Assembly (NCBI GenBank): GCA_964017045.1
Contig: OZ024802.1
Location: 6,432,413 to 6,496,412, forward strand
Direction: 5' to 3'
Length of the DNA: 64,000 nucleotides
From: Omphiscola glabra
Taxonomy: Eukaryota > Mollusca > Gastropoda > Lymnaeidae
The notes under the pieces are model-generated. The model had not been told where the DNA came from. It did no database searches and saw nothing but the letters and a program-made list of their open reading frames with translations. Every line of letters starts with the position of its first letter. Position 1 is the stretch's first letter. Shown in pieces: positions 1 through 11,847 of the stretch. A program made the position numbers and the translations under genes.

Positions 1-150
1 AGAAAGAAACGGCGGGTTGGGGGTGGGTGGATGAGAGGGAGGAATTAAAGGAAGTGGATATACTTATATCTGTTCGGTTATTTGTTTGAACAAAGTCAGC
101 ATGAGTTAGAGCCCCTGGTGGGCTATAGCTTTTTTATTTTTATCCACACG

Positions 151-687
151 TTTGACCATCAACTCACACATTTGACCATCAACTCACACATTTGGCCATC
201 AACTCACACATTTGACCATCAACTCACACATTTGACCATCAACTCACACATTTGGCCATCAACTCACACATTTGACCATCAACTCACACATTTGGCCATC
301 AACTCACACATTTGACCATCAACTCACACATTTGGCCATCAACTCACACATTTGGCCATCAACTCACACATTTGGCCATCAACTCACACATTTGGCCATC
401 AACTCACACATTTGACCATCAACTCACACATTTGACCATCAACTCACACATTTGACCATCAACTCACACATTTGGCCATCAACTCACACATTTGACCATC
501 AACTCACACATTTGGCCATCAACTCACACATTTGGCCATCAACTCACACATTTGACCATCAACTCACACATTTGACCATCAACTCACACATTTGACCATC
601 AACTCACACATTTGGCCATCAACTCACACATTTGGCCATCAACTCACACATTTGGCCATCAACTCACACATTTGGCCATCAAGTCAC
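151..687. repeat. 20-bp minisatellite, about 27 copies
   Basis: Unit tttgaccatcaactcacaca, alternating irregularly with a tttggccatc variant. Nearly all variation is at that single A/G position. Confidence 0.97.
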
Positions 688-811
688 TGCTGGGCCCCAT
701 TTCCTAAAATTTTTCAAATATCTACAGTAGACATACATTAGGAGTAATCCTAACTATTGTTGAAAATGTTATGACCATTATGTAAGAATTAAGGAGAATT
801 TTATTTTTCCA

Positions 812-1008
812 AATGTAATCTAATATGAAATTGGGCAATCTGCATGTAATCAAATATGAAAATGGGCAATCTGCATGTAATCAAATATGAAATTGGGCAA
901 TCTGCATGTAATCAAAAATGAAATTGGGCAATCTGCATGTAATCAAATATGAAATTGGGTGATTTGCATGTAATCAAATATGAAATTGGGTGATCTGCAT
1001 GTAATCAA
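812..1008. repeat. 31-bp minisatellite, about 6 copies
   Basis: Unit around tgcatgtaatcaaatatgaa followed by attgggcaatc. The first copy is the most diverged. A short 15-bp AT-rich repeat (aaataaaagtagtag) follows at 1064-1151. Confidence 0.93.
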
Positions 1009-1242
1009 AGAAATTAACACGGTTATATGGAAATTTCTAATGAAATAGCTCCAAAAAAATAAAGTTGTAGAAATAAAAGTACTATAAATAAAAGTAGTAT
1101 AAATAAAAGTAGTAGAAATAAAAGTAGTAGCTATAAAAGTAATAGAAATAAATGTTTAGATGGCCACACTGAACTCGGGCCTTTGGTGAAGATATTCTAT
1201 CAGACGGCTAGATGATTGTCTTCTTTGTGGAAAAGTTGTAGT

Positions 1243-2310
1243 GTTAGGTGGTGGAGTGTAGAGTTGTGGAGTGTAGAGTTGTGGAGTGTAGGGTTGTGGA
1301 GTGTAGAGTTGTGGAGTGTAGGGTTGTGGAGTGTAGAGTTGTGGAGTGTAGAGTTGTGGAGTGTAGGGTTGTGGACTGTAGAGTTGGGGAGTGTAGGGTT
1401 GTGGAGTGTAGAGTTGTGGAGTGTAGGGTTGTGGAGTGTAGAGTTGTGGAGTGTAGAGTTGTGGAATGTAGGGTTGTGGAGTGTAGAGTTGTGATGTGTA
1501 GAGTTGTGGAGTGTAGAGTTGTGGAGTGTAGAGCTGTGGAGTGTAGGGTTGTGGAGTGTTGAGTTGTTATGTGTAGAGTTGGGGAGTGTATAGTTGTGGA
1601 GTGTGGGGTGGTGGGGTGTAGATTTCTGAAGTGTGAGGTTGTTGAGTGGGGCGGTGGAATGTAGAGTTGTGGAGTGTAGAGTTGTGGAGTGTATAGTTGT
1701 GGAGTGTATAGTTGTTGAGTGTAGAGTTGTTGAGTGTAGAGTTGGGGAGTGTGGGTTTGTGGAGTTGTGGAGTGTAGAGTCGTGGAGTGTGGGTTTGTGG
1801 AGTGTAGAGTTGTGTAGTGTAGAGTTGTGGAGTGTGGGGTTGTGGAGTGTGGCGTGGTTGAATCTGGTGTGGTGGAGTGTGAGGTTGCGGAGTGTTGGGT
1901 GCTGGAGAGTAGAGTTGTGCAGTTTGAGGTTGTTGTGTATGGGGTAGTGGAGTGTAGAGTTTTGGAGTGTGGGGTTGTGGAGTGTAGGGCTGTGGAGTGT
2001 GGGGTTGTGGAGTGGTGGAGTTGTGGCGTGTGGGGTTGGGGAGTGTGTGTGGGGGAGTGTAGAGGTGTGGAGTGTGGGGTTTGGCGTGGGGGGTTGTGGA
2101 GTGTGGGGTTGTGGAGTGTGGGGTTGTGGAGTGTGGGGTTGTGGAGTGTGGGGTTGTGGAGTGTGGGGCTGTGGAGTGTAGAGTTGTTGAGTGTAGAGTT
2201 GTTGAGTGTAGAGTTGTAGAGTGTAGAGTTGTGGAGTGTAGAGTTGTGGAGTGTAGAGTTGTTGAGTGTAGATTTGTGGAGTGTATTGTTGTGGAGTGTA
2301 GAGTTGTCGA
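1243..2310. repeat. 15-bp G-rich minisatellite, about 70 copies
   Basis: Unit gtggagtgtagagtt, with variants tggggtt, gttgag and ggggag. The plus strand has almost no C. Because 15 is a multiple of three, long frames stay open on both strands, including a 376-residue minus-strand frame of HSTTL repeats; these are not credible genes. Confidence 0.96.
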
Positions 2311-2524
2311 GTATAGACTTACATGTTTGCATTATTTCACCCCAAACACACAACTCACGCCAGTTTTTCAACATGGCAGATAGAGAATCGGAAGAATGTC
2401 GTTATTTATAATGGTGTCCTAAAATTTGCTACGGCTTTAAGTGGGGAAACTGACACAAAGAATGTTAGAGTATGTTGGCACTTTTACTGTTAAAACAAAG
2501 ATTTTAAAGATATGTTGGCACTTT

Positions 2525-2805
2525 ATATGCGGAACATAGAGACTGTCGGGATAAGTTGGAAATTTATCTGTGGAACACATAGACTGTAGGGATAAGTTGG
2601 AAATTTATATGTGGAACACAGAGACTTTTGGGATACGTTGGAAATTTATATGTGGAACACAGAGACTTTTGGGATACGTTGGAAATTTATATGTAGAACA
2701 CAGAGACTGTTGGGATAAGTTGGAAATTTATCTGTCGAACACAGAGACTGTTGGGATAAGTTGGAAATTTATCTGTGGAACACAGAGACTGTTGGGATAA
2801 GTTGG
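2525..2805. repeat. 41-bp minisatellite, about 7 copies
   Basis: Unit contains ggaacacagagactgttggg and ataagttggaaatttat. Copies differ at a few positions. Confidence 0.93.
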
Positions 2806-2942
2806 GACTATCCTTTGGGTCGAAAAATAGGCATTTCTTGTCATTTATGTTAACAAGTTTGGCTATCTGGCCGAAGTTATTTCTCATCAAGTTTCTCATG
2901 TTTTCGTATTCACATATTATTATTATATTCTATAGTCTAGAC

Positions 2943-3148
2943 TAGTGATCGGCAACTCGCGTCTCGCGAGCCGCATGCGGATTTTTAGCGACGCGTGTGT
3001 GGCTCGGCCAGTCGGCCAAGAATCGGTTTTGACCCCAAAAAACATGGTTCTGGACAGGTTCTTGAAAACAAATTAGGCTCTCAAATTGTATTTAATCGCC
3101 CTGCTGCTGATTTCTGGCTCTTTTGACTAATGAGTTTGCCGACCACTG
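2943..3148. mobile_element. hAT-type MITE with near-perfect 8-bp target duplication
   Basis: The left end tagtgatcggcaactcg and the right end tttgccgaccactg are inverted repeats. Flanks are gtctagac (2935-2942) and gtctaggc (3149-3156), 7 of 8 identical. 206 bp, no coding capacity. Confidence 0.75.
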
Positions 3149-3395
3149 GTCTAGGCTTAACTTTAAGTTAAACATTGATTGAATATAGTTCCTTAATTAT
3201 TACTTTTTTTTTCATCTATGGGAATCGACATTCATAATTTGTGATACCAGCTGATGCTTGATACTTGAATGGTCAGGTGTAGATCAAATGTTACCATCCA
3301 TCCCCACACTTGTTATGTAAAATCGCAACTGTTTTAATATTATAATGCTCAAATCTATGGAACAAATGTTGTATTTCTTCACGTTTTAACTCGCG

Positions 3396-3532
3396 AGTTG
3401 GTGATCCAAGAAATTTTGGGAACCGTTGGTTCATAGACTCATTTGGAACGCGTAGTTTGGGAACCGTTGGTTAATAGACTTATTTGGAACTCGTAGTTTG
3501 GGAACTATTGGTTTATAGACTCATTTGGTGTC
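3396..3532. repeat. 40-bp tandem repeat, 3-4 copies
   Basis: Unit ttgggaaccgttggttcata plus gactcatttggaacgcgtag, degenerating rightwards. Confidence 0.85.
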
Positions 3533-4035
3533 GATTGATTTGTTCAGAACCACTGACATCTTAATGTTCCAACATGCTAGGTGCGAAAAACGTGGGTTTT
3601 TTTTTTTGGGGGGGGGGTCCTGACACGTGACCCCAATTTTCGATGTGAAGAAAGAATGCTGTTTTGTTTAATGAGTGCACATTTGGCAGGGCATGATGGG
3701 AAATTAAAATGGCATAAAGGATCTGGGGTGGGTTCATGGGGAAAAACTTCAGAGAGCTAATTAATCTTTGGTTGTCTTGGCAGTGAAGGGGTTATAGGGC
3801 GGGGGGGGGGGGGGGTAATCAGGATTGGAGGTTGGGGGAGGGGGTTGAACTGTGAGCAGAGACGAAACAAAACATAGGCGGAGCTTGCGAACGTGAGTAG
3901 AAGGGAGCTTAGACAAATGGGGGCTGTAGGGAAATATGAAATACATGTCTCGGCTCACCAGGTTATCAACATTATCACTTTTCACAAGACATCTTTTAAA
4001 TTAAAAGTTCCCTTTTTCTTTCAGTCGACCTTTCA
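3533..4035. other. unassigned stretch
   Basis: No gene seen. Contains homopolymer G runs at 3608-3617 and 3801-3815. A short minus-strand frame here is just proline from the G run. Confidence 0.6.
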
Positions 4036-4322
4036 TTCTTACTAGTATCCAAACAAAGCAAGTCTCTCATGACCTGACTAGTATCCAAACAAAGCAACTC
4101 TCTCATGACCTGACTAGTATCCAAACAAAGCAACTCTCTCATGACCTGACTAGTATCCAAACAAAGCAACTCTCTCATGACCTGACTAGTATCCAAACAA
4201 AGCAACTCTCTCATGACCTGACTAGTATCCAAACAAAGCAACTCTCTCATGACCTGACTAGTATCCAAACAAAGCAACTCTCTCATGACCTGACTAGTAT
4301 CCAAACAAAGCAACTCTCTCAT
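4036..4322. repeat. 36-bp minisatellite, 8 copies
   Basis: Unit actagtatccaaacaaagca followed by actctctcatgacctg. Very homogeneous; reads MRELLCLDTSQV on the minus strand purely because the unit is a multiple of three. Confidence 0.96.
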
Positions 4323-4325
4323 CAC

Positions 4326-4897
4326 TCCATTCTCTCTTCCCACCCATGTAAGATACCCTTATGCGCCCTAGCTCCCCCTCTCCACCCTCAACCTAATCAT
4401 TTCGCCTTTATGGAGCTGTAGCGCTTTCCGTTCCAATGCGATGCACCGTTAGATGACCCCCGGGCTGAAAATACCATCACGCGCGTGATGTAGGAGAGTT
4501 CGCTGCTAACAAGATGAACAATTAAGCCTTTATACGGACGCCCAGGGCGCTAAATGGGTTTATCTGTCCCCCTATATTTTCGGTAATTCTAGCGCAAAAT
4601 TTAAATCGCTTTGCAATATCTTCCACCAGCAGGCGGCGCTGCTCGCGTTCAACAGAACCGTGGTGCGGCGTGGCGCGGTCAACACAAATTGGGACTTCAG
4701 TCATTTTCACTCCCAGAGTCATGCACGGGGAAGATTGCTGCTTAATCTGAACCACGTGATCAGAGGTTGGCGCTAATCAAATCTTTCGGTGGGCAAATAT
4801 CACATCATAATTATTCGGAAATGAGTTATAGCGTTGCGTTTTTTAGCTTCAGATGAGACTTAAGCGAGTATGTGTGCATATTTTCTCGTCTTACTAG
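4326..4897. other. unassigned moderately GC-rich stretch
   Basis: A 77-codon minus-strand frame (4522-4755) is present but has no recognisable domain. Nothing else seen. Confidence 0.5.
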
Positions 4898-5071
4898 CAG
4901 GGGTGTAGGAAATGGGTTGCGGAGGGGGTCAGTCCACCTCGGGGGGGGGAGGCATTTTTTACTTTACATGGAGGGGCGAACATTTCGGCCAACTGCATAT
5001 TGTTTTGTGGAATATGGACGGCGAAATTGTTGCCCCCCACCCCCGGCGCACTAAACTGAGCTACGCCACTG
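4898..5071. mobile_element. probable hAT-type MITE (CAGxGGxGTAG ends)
   Basis: Starts caggggtgtaggaaatgg and ends gagctacgccactg, matching the terminal inverted repeats of the element at 6487-6643. Flanking 8-mers (cttactag and tctacgag) are only partly alike. Interior is G/C-run rich. Confidence 0.55.
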
Positions 5072-5737
5072 TCTACGAGACTAAGAATGATTTGTTGTGC
5101 ATATTTTCATGTGGATGTCTGTCATCTCAAAATCCCAACGAGCTGTTTCCCAAACAAGCAGTTTCTGGCCCATTTCCCGGCGTTCACTCAATGTGCGCAT
5201 ACCGCCAAATTGGCCCACGAGTCGGCCTATTTTTAGTAACACCTAACTCACGACTGCAGCCGATGTTTATTGCTTCTTGTTGGTATGACGTGTTACCCCC
5301 CCCCCCCCCAAAGCGCCTACCTACGATCACGTGACGCCCTTGCGTTCTCCATATTTTTCTTGTCCAAAACTTGAAAGCTGCCCCTAAACATTCCGGATAA
5401 TTTTTATAGTGGCTTATTGGGACTGTATAGCCGGAGCTGGTTGGGTGCGCGAGAGACTGAATATGGGAAATCTGTACAGTATGATTAGCTAGATCAGCAG
5501 TTTTAAATCCTTTTCATCTTACGATAACATAGTTTCTAACATTATGTGACACAATAAAGAGTACGGTGTTCAACAATTATCGCAATATTCGGTGGTACGG
5601 GCGTCTAAAAAAGTAATATTCATTAAAGAAGTTGCGATGAGCCAAATTATATAAGATTCATGACTAAGACTAAAGTGGTTCAAAACATTGTTTCCATTAA
5701 TTTTGTATTCCTTTACATCAAAATTGTATGACATGCC
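5072..5737. other. unassigned stretch
   Basis: No coding signal; the 140-codon plus-strand frame at 4912-5334 crosses the MITE and a poly-C run at about 5296 and is not credible. Confidence 0.5.
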
Positions 5738-6085
5738 TGTAGCCAGTGTAACCGGTGTAGCCAGAGTAGCAAGCGTAGCCGGTGTAGCTAGCGTATCCAG
5801 TGTAGCTAGTGTTGCCAGTGTGGCCGGTGTAGCTAGTGTAGACAGTGTAGCTAGTGTAGCCATTGTAGCCAGTGTAGCTAGTGTAGGCAGTGTAGCTAGT
5901 GCAGCCATTGTAGCCAGTATAGCCGGTGTAGCCGTTGTGGCCAGTGTATCCGGTGTAGCAAGCGTAGCCGGTGTAGCCGGTGTAGCCGGTGTGACTAGTG
6001 TAGCCGGTGTAGCTAGTGTAGCCGGTGTTACTAGTGTAGAACTAGTGTAGCCACTGTAGCCAGTGTAGCCATTGTAGCCAGTTTC
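5738..6085. repeat. 9-bp minisatellite, about 38 copies
   Basis: Unit gtagccagt with variants gtagctagt and gtagccggt, some in 18-bp higher-order pairs. Open in frames on both strands as Val/Ala/Ser/Gly repeats; not a gene. Confidence 0.94.
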
Positions 6086-6486
6086 ACTCAACGTAGTGGC
6101 CGTTGACCAGCACCGGTCTGCTAGCTGCCAGGCGTAGTCCTACGAAATGAGAAAACCACCGATCTAAATGTGCGAATGATTCTATATTTAGCATAACTTT
6201 TAGTTCTCTGTCTTCTTTAAATACGATAGAAAAATTCGCGGATGAATTAAAAAAAAATTAACATGATGATTTTTTATGATAAACATTTCGCAAAATATAT
6301 TTGTTAAAATATATCAAAATTTCGTATATTTCTACAATTGAAACTTAGACTTAAAAAAAATAATAATAACATTTTAAATTCAATCATTTCACATACAAAA
6401 ATTAATATTGAAATGTTAATTTACCATAAAGTAGACAATCTGTAATTACACATACAAAAGAAAAATAATAATGATAAATATAATGA

Positions 6487-6643
6487 CAGTGGCGTAGCGA
6501 GCTTAACTCGCGCCCGGGGCACAATACCTTTTTAGCGCCCCCTATTCGAAAACCATATTATAGTAAAATATACCATTTGGCGCCCCTTTGTGAGTAGCGC
6601 ACGGGGCATGATGCCCCCCTTGCCCCCCTTCACTACGCCACTG
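6487..6643. mobile_element. hAT-type MITE with perfect 8-bp TSD (copy A)
   Basis: 157 bp. Ends cagtggcgtag and ctacgccactg are perfect inverted repeats. Target duplication tataatga at 6479-6486 and 6644-6651. Interior has gcgcccggggcac and tttggcgcccc blocks shared with copies B and C. Confidence 0.9.
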
Positions 6644-6651
6644 TATAATGA

Positions 6652-7640
6652 TAACTTAAAGTTAAAGAATGGGGAATGGAAATGTTTGCCTACTTAACTG
6701 TCAACAAAGTTTTAACTCTTGTCTCTATGAATCTTTTAAAAGCACAACCTCTTGTCAAGTCGAGAAGGTTCACTCACGCATTTCAGGAATTAAAACATTT
6801 TTAAAGACTGGAATGGTCGATCAACAATGTTTTGCTCATAGCTTAGATATAAGCCCGTAAGGACGTAGAAATAAGCCAGCCTTACGTAATCGTTATCACT
6901 TTATTCTACCAGCATTATCTACGGCTTATCCATGATGCAGTTATCCATAGTCTCATCCGTGAAAATTACAAGAATCCTTCAATTTTACGCCAATGCCTTT
7001 ATTGCTAACCCTTACAGTCTATTTAAGCCAACTTCCTGGCTCTTATACTCTATGCCACATTTTATTAGTATGATAATTTCGTTCTAAACCAATAACAACA
7101 AACTAATACATCACAAGCCCCCCCCCCCCCCCAAATCTCCCTTGTCACCCCTTGCCTCCCCACACACCATCACAACAAGACGAATCTTCAGATGGAACCG
7201 ATACACCAGCAAGCGCAATTTGAAAGTCTGCCAAGGTACATAGCTCGTGTCTATCACCCCCCCCCCCCACCCCGGCACCACCCATAAATCAATCTATAGA
7301 CTCAACGTTTCTAAACTATTTCTGTAAGCCATTAAACTTTTCCCCTTGGCAATAAACGTCTTTTGGGATTATTATTATTGCTATTATTCCACTAGAAATT
7401 CAGAATGATAAGCAGAATATATCCTTGTTGTGATGCTACATTGTATTTATATACCCCGTGAGTCATACTCCATGGCTAATCCACAAGCAATGAATAAAAT
7501 GTTCTCATTTTAATTTATAAACAGTTATGGAAGTAAGATAATGGAAATAAAATAGAATTTTCAATCCATTCATACCAATCCACATATTCATACCAATTCA
7601 CATATCCATACACATCGTCATGATCATGTCTGTCGCCTAA
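6652..7640. other. unassigned AT-rich stretch
   Basis: Nothing coding recognised. Contains poly-C runs at 7118-7132 and about 7257-7269. Confidence 0.5.
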
Positions 7641-7644
7641 GTTC

Positions 7645-7935
7645 ATTAGGGTGTCGTTTAGGTTCACTGGTGTTGCTTAGGTTCACTGGTGTTGCTTAGG
7701 TTCACTGGTGTTGCTTTGGTTCACTGGTGTTGCTTAGGTTCACTGGTGTTGCTTAGGTTCACTGGTGTTGCTTTGGTTCACTGGTGTTGCTTATGTTCAC
7801 TGGTGTTGCTTATGTTCAATGGTGTTTCTTTTGGTTCACTGGTGTCGCTTAGATTCACAAAAGTGTCGCTTAGATTCACTAGTGTGTCGCTTAGGTTCAC
7901 AAGTGTGTCACCTAGGTTCACAAGTGTGTCTCGAG
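7645..7935. repeat. 19-bp minisatellite, about 15 copies
   Basis: Unit tgttgcttaggttcactgg, drifting to 20-21-bp units (tgtcgcttaggttcacaag) at the right end. Confidence 0.93.
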
Positions 7936-8011
7936 ATTTTCATACAAAGGAATGAAATTAATTTTTTGTAATACTGCCATCACTATGCGATCAGAGCTTT
8001 CATATAATCAA

Positions 8012-8284
8012 TATAGTCTATGCACTTTATCAATATTGTCAATGTACTAAATTAATATTGTCTATGTACTATATCATTAGTGTATATGTACTATATCAAT
8101 AGTGTATATGTACTGTATCAATAGTGTCTATGTACTATATCAATAGTGTCTATGTACTATATCAATAGTGTCTATGTACTATATCAATAGTGTCTATGTA
8201 CTATATCAATAGTGTCTATGTACTATATCAATAGTGTCTATGTTCTATATCAATAGTGTATATGTACTATATCAATAGTGTCTA
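8012..8284. repeat. 22-bp minisatellite, about 12 copies
   Basis: Unit tctatgtactatatcaatag plus tg. The left copies are more diverged than the right. Confidence 0.94.
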
Positions 8285-8845
8285 TTAATTTGCTTGGACG
8301 CTGCCCTCTGACCAAATTTTTTAAATTTTGGAAATATTTTCATGTTTCGATGCAGAGAATGTCGGTAATTAGTTTTAGAGAGAGTGTCGAAAGATAAACA
8401 AACGCTTTTATACCGATTGCCCTGACTTACCTGTAAGAATTCTGCCGTTTAGTTGTCATGGATACCACGACCGCTTGTCTACACATGCTATTTTATAGCT
8501 GAATATTATTACAATATATTAGACATTTTCCATTTGAAAATGCTTCCAGAAAGAGGCCGCTATTATTCCTTACCCATCGAAGCGATTTCTGTGCTTCAAA
8601 TTTCTGTTGGTCTTTAGACCATCTCTCTTGTCAGATGAACACCTTATTACTAAACGTGTTCCTATGAGGGATTATATAGAACATAGACTCCGGTTGATGA
8701 TTTTTCATAAACTTGAATCAATCTGAAACAAATCCCTAGACGTGTATGTTTTAGTTTATACTTGTTTTAATCGGCAAGTGAATAAACAAGGAAGCCCGCG
8801 CAATATCTGGAATGTGCAATTTTTGTATTTTCCCTCCATTTTTCT
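8285..8845. other. unassigned stretch
   Basis: No repeats or coding signal seen between two arrays. Confidence 0.45.
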
Positions 8846-9074
8846 TAATATTTCCAAACCAGGTTTTCTCATTCGTATTACTATTTATAAAACAGATGTC
8901 CACCTATTTGTCTTACTATTTTCAATATAAGGTTTTCCCTATTTGTCTTACTATTTCCAAACTAGTTTTTCCCTTTTGTCTTACTATTTCCAAACCAGGT
9001 TTTAACCATTTGTCTCACTATTTACAAACCAGGTTTTCCCCATTTTTCTCACTATTTACAAACCAGGTTTTTCC
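8846..9074. repeat. about 36-bp degenerate tandem repeat, 6 copies
   Basis: Unit contains tcactatttacaaaccaggt and ttttccccatttt, with considerable divergence. Confidence 0.85.
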
Positions 9075-9126
9075 CAGTGTTATTTCTTCTTCTACTTTAT
9101 TCTTTTCGAATGATGTCGTTAAAATG

Positions 9127-10245
9127 ATCCCATCAGTGATTCCAACAAATATTCCATCAGTGATTCCAACAAATATCCCATCAGTGATTCCAACAAATAT
9201 TCCATCAGTGATTCCAACAAATGTTCCATCAGTGATTCCAACAAATATTCCATCAGTGATTCCAACAAATATCCCATCAGTGATTCCAACAAATATCCCA
9301 TCAGTGATTCCAACAAATATCCCATCAAGGATTCCAACAAATATTCCATCAGTGATTCCAACAAATATCCCATCAGTGATTCCAACAAATATCCCATCAG
9401 TGATTCCAACAAATATTCCATCAGTGATTCCAACAAATGTTCCATCAGTGATTCCAACAAATATTCCATCAGTGATTCCAACAAATATCCCATCAGTGAT
9501 TCCAACAAATATTCCATCAGTGATTCCAACAAATGTTCCATCAGTGATTCCAACAAATATCCCATCAGTGATTCCAACAAATATTCCATCAGTGATTCCA
9601 ACAAATGTTCCATCAGTGATTCCAACAAATATCCCATCAATGATTCCAACAAATATTCCATCAGTGATTCCAACAAATATCCCATCAGTGATTCCAACAA
9701 ATATCCCATCAGTGATTCCAACAAATATTCCATCAGTGATTCCAACAAATGTTCCATCAGTGATTCCAACAAATATTCCATCAGTGATTCCAACAAATAT
9801 CCCATCAGTGATTCCAACAAATATCCCATCAGTGATTCCAACAAATATCCCATCAATGATTCCAACAAATATTCCATCAGTGATTCAAACAAATATCCCA
9901 TCAGTGATTCCAACAAATATCCCATCAGTGATTCCAACAAATATCCCATCAGTGATTCCAACAAATGTTCCATCAGTGATTCCAACAAATATTCCATCAG
10001 TGATTCCAACAAATATTCCATCAGTGATTCCAACAAATATCCCATCAGTGATTCCAACAAATATCCCATCAGTGATTCCAACAAATATCCCATCAATGAT
10101 TCCAACAAATATTCCATCAGTGATTCCAACAAATATCCCATCAGTGATTCCAACAAATATTCCATCAGTGATTCCAACAAATATTCCATCAGTGATTCCA
10201 ACAAATATTCCATCAGTGATTCCAACAAATATCCCATCAATGAAT
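9127..10245. repeat. 24-bp minisatellite, about 46 copies
   Basis: Unit atcccatcagtgattccaac plus aaat. Almost all variation is at the first and third bases of the leading triplet (atc, att, gtt). Read on the plus strand it is IPSVIPTN repeated within a 499-codon frame (8812-10311); the minus strand is also open for 402 codons. No signal peptide, domain or intron structure supports a gene. Confidence 0.96.
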
Positions 10246-10990
10246 CAAACAATGACCCCAGCAATAGTCCCAACAATAGTCCCAGCAATAATCCTCTCCA
10301 AACGTTCATAAATTTGGCGCCAATCACATTTCTCCAGCCAAGATAAGAACTACATAAACTCCCTGCTGGCCTAAAGTCTGCCAGCTGATTTGTCTGTGTA
10401 CCTTTAAGTCTGTCTGTTTATTTACGTATCTGTCATTGAAACGGTCGTGTTGACAGATGGCTGCATCATAACCTCACCCAGCTCTTTAATTGCCATGTTT
10501 ATCTCACCAGTCAGGTAAGGCAACCTTTGACCCCAAGCCATGTGTGTAGATAGTTTGAAGGAGGGAGCGGGAGGGTAGGGGTATGCTCAAAGCTGTTTTC
10601 TTTGCATGTCCAGGCACTCATAATCCTTGTAGACCTGTTGGCGTGCACATATGACATACCTGTGACGTGCGGTTAAACACATTGCCGATCTTTTTTTTTT
10701 CCCATGCGTTTAAAAGAAACGTGTGTGGAAATACAGACAGTATAGATTTCACGTACAGATTTAATACCTACCGTTAAATTACCCATTCTTGCTGGTTAAC
10801 AACTATACATAACTATACCATTTTACTTGTACATACAAGGTATATTAATATCAGTTATTTATCTCCAACCCTCTTTATCTAATAACGAAAAAACAACAAC
10901 AATAGGAATATCGATTAATATCTACACATTGGAAATATTGCCACGATTTCAAAATTAGAAATAGTAGTTACTGTTTACCATAATTTGAAA
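10246..10990. other. unassigned stretch
   Basis: No gene or repeat family recognised. Confidence 0.45.
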
Positions 10991-10994
10991 TTTA

Positions 10995-11115
10995 CTCCTG
11001 TACACCAATATGGTATAAATTCATCTCGTACATCAATATGGTATGAAGTCATCTGTGTACACCAATATGGTATGAATTCATCTCGTACACCAATATGGTA
11101 TGAATTCATCGTGTA
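10995..11115. repeat. 28-bp tandem repeat, about 4 copies
   Basis: Unit tacaccaatatggtatgaat plus tcatctcg. Confidence 0.9.
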
Positions 11116-11299
11116 CGCCAAACCAATATTTACGATCTGGCCACAGATTTCCGAATTCGAAGTTGGGAATCTTGGCGCCCCTAGGTGACTGGAGAGACCT
11201 GACCTGTCATAGCGCTATTACGAGAGGGTAACTTAAGAGAAATTGTCAAAGGATAGAGATGTCAATGTAATGTAGACGTGTGTGAATGTTTTGTTTGTT

Positions 11300-11365
11300 G
11301 TTGTTGTACTGATGAAGGCATTTGCCGAAACGTTTAACTTTGTATGATGCGTAACCACCATCAAA
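11300..11365 (+). ncRNA. hammerhead-ribozyme-like motif (Penelope-type relic)
   Basis: The sequence ctgatga (11309-11315), a short hairpin ggc-attt-gcc (11317-11326), then gaaac (11327-11331), then acg...cgt pairing (11330-11332 with 11350-11352), has the order of a type I hammerhead: core, stem II, GAAA, stem III and U-A cleavage position. Stem I (tgttgttg with accaccatcaaag) pairs imperfectly and an extra A precedes stem II, so this copy may be inactive. The pattern is known from Penelope-like retroelements. No reverse transcriptase is seen nearby. Confidence 0.42.
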
Positions 11366-11419
11366 GCTTAACATATATTGTTGTGTTGCCACAAAATGAG
11401 GGCGTCTCATTATTCTACT

Positions 11420-11835
11420 CGAATATCTCATTAGGAAATGGCGTCAGCGGGCCGTCGAGCTTACGCCCCTAATGCCCTCCCCGGCGCCCACTCGCACCTG
11501 CCAGCCGCCTCGGCGGCAGGCCGTGCGGGAGGGCGTCAGAGACCTCCCCGGACGTGGAGCGTCCCCCGCCCGCAACCGCTCGATCGGGTTCGCCGACGGA
11601 GACCCTCCCCACCCGGAGACATCTGGTCGACCGAAGACGCTGTGTTTCAAGCGTCCGTGGTCCACTCTCCTAGGGTCCGGAACGGTAAATTAACGTCCTA
11701 AAATCTCCCCCCACCCGTCCCGGGGAAGCATCGGACGCCCTCTAAGAGGGATTCTACAGTGGGTTTCCACCCCGCAACTAATTTGCGAGATAGCTGGGAC
11801 GAAACGGTTGCCTAGGAGCAGCTTTCTCAGGGCTG
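11420..11835. mobile_element. GC-rich 416-bp insert flanked by a perfect 12-bp direct repeat
   Basis: The 12-mer cattattctact occurs at 11408-11419 and 11836-11847, bounding a block far richer in G and C than its surroundings. No poly-A tail, terminal inverted repeat or recognisable rRNA/tRNA core is visible. Three overlapping frames inside are open, as expected from GC-rich sequence. Origin unknown: a retroposed noncoding RNA or rDNA-spacer fragment are options. Confidence 0.55.
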
Positions 11836-11847
11836 CATTATTCTACT

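Noticed and set aside
151..687. Regularly spaced 20-bp repeats as a CRISPR array
   Set aside because: There are no unique spacers; the units are directly adjacent, and the DNA is eukaryotic.
1244..2374. 376-codon minus-strand frame and several plus-strand frames
   Set aside because: They are the 15-bp minisatellite read in different frames; no domain, no splice structure.
5570..6091. 173-codon minus-strand frame
   Set aside because: Produced by the 9-bp repeat.
11438..11701. Overlapping open frames on both strands in the GC-rich insert
   Set aside because: Open frames on both strands are expected in GC-rich DNA; no recognisable protein features.
11420..11835. 28S or 18S rRNA gene fragment
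   Set aside because: GC content suggested rDNA, but I could not match any conserved rRNA core segment on either strand.
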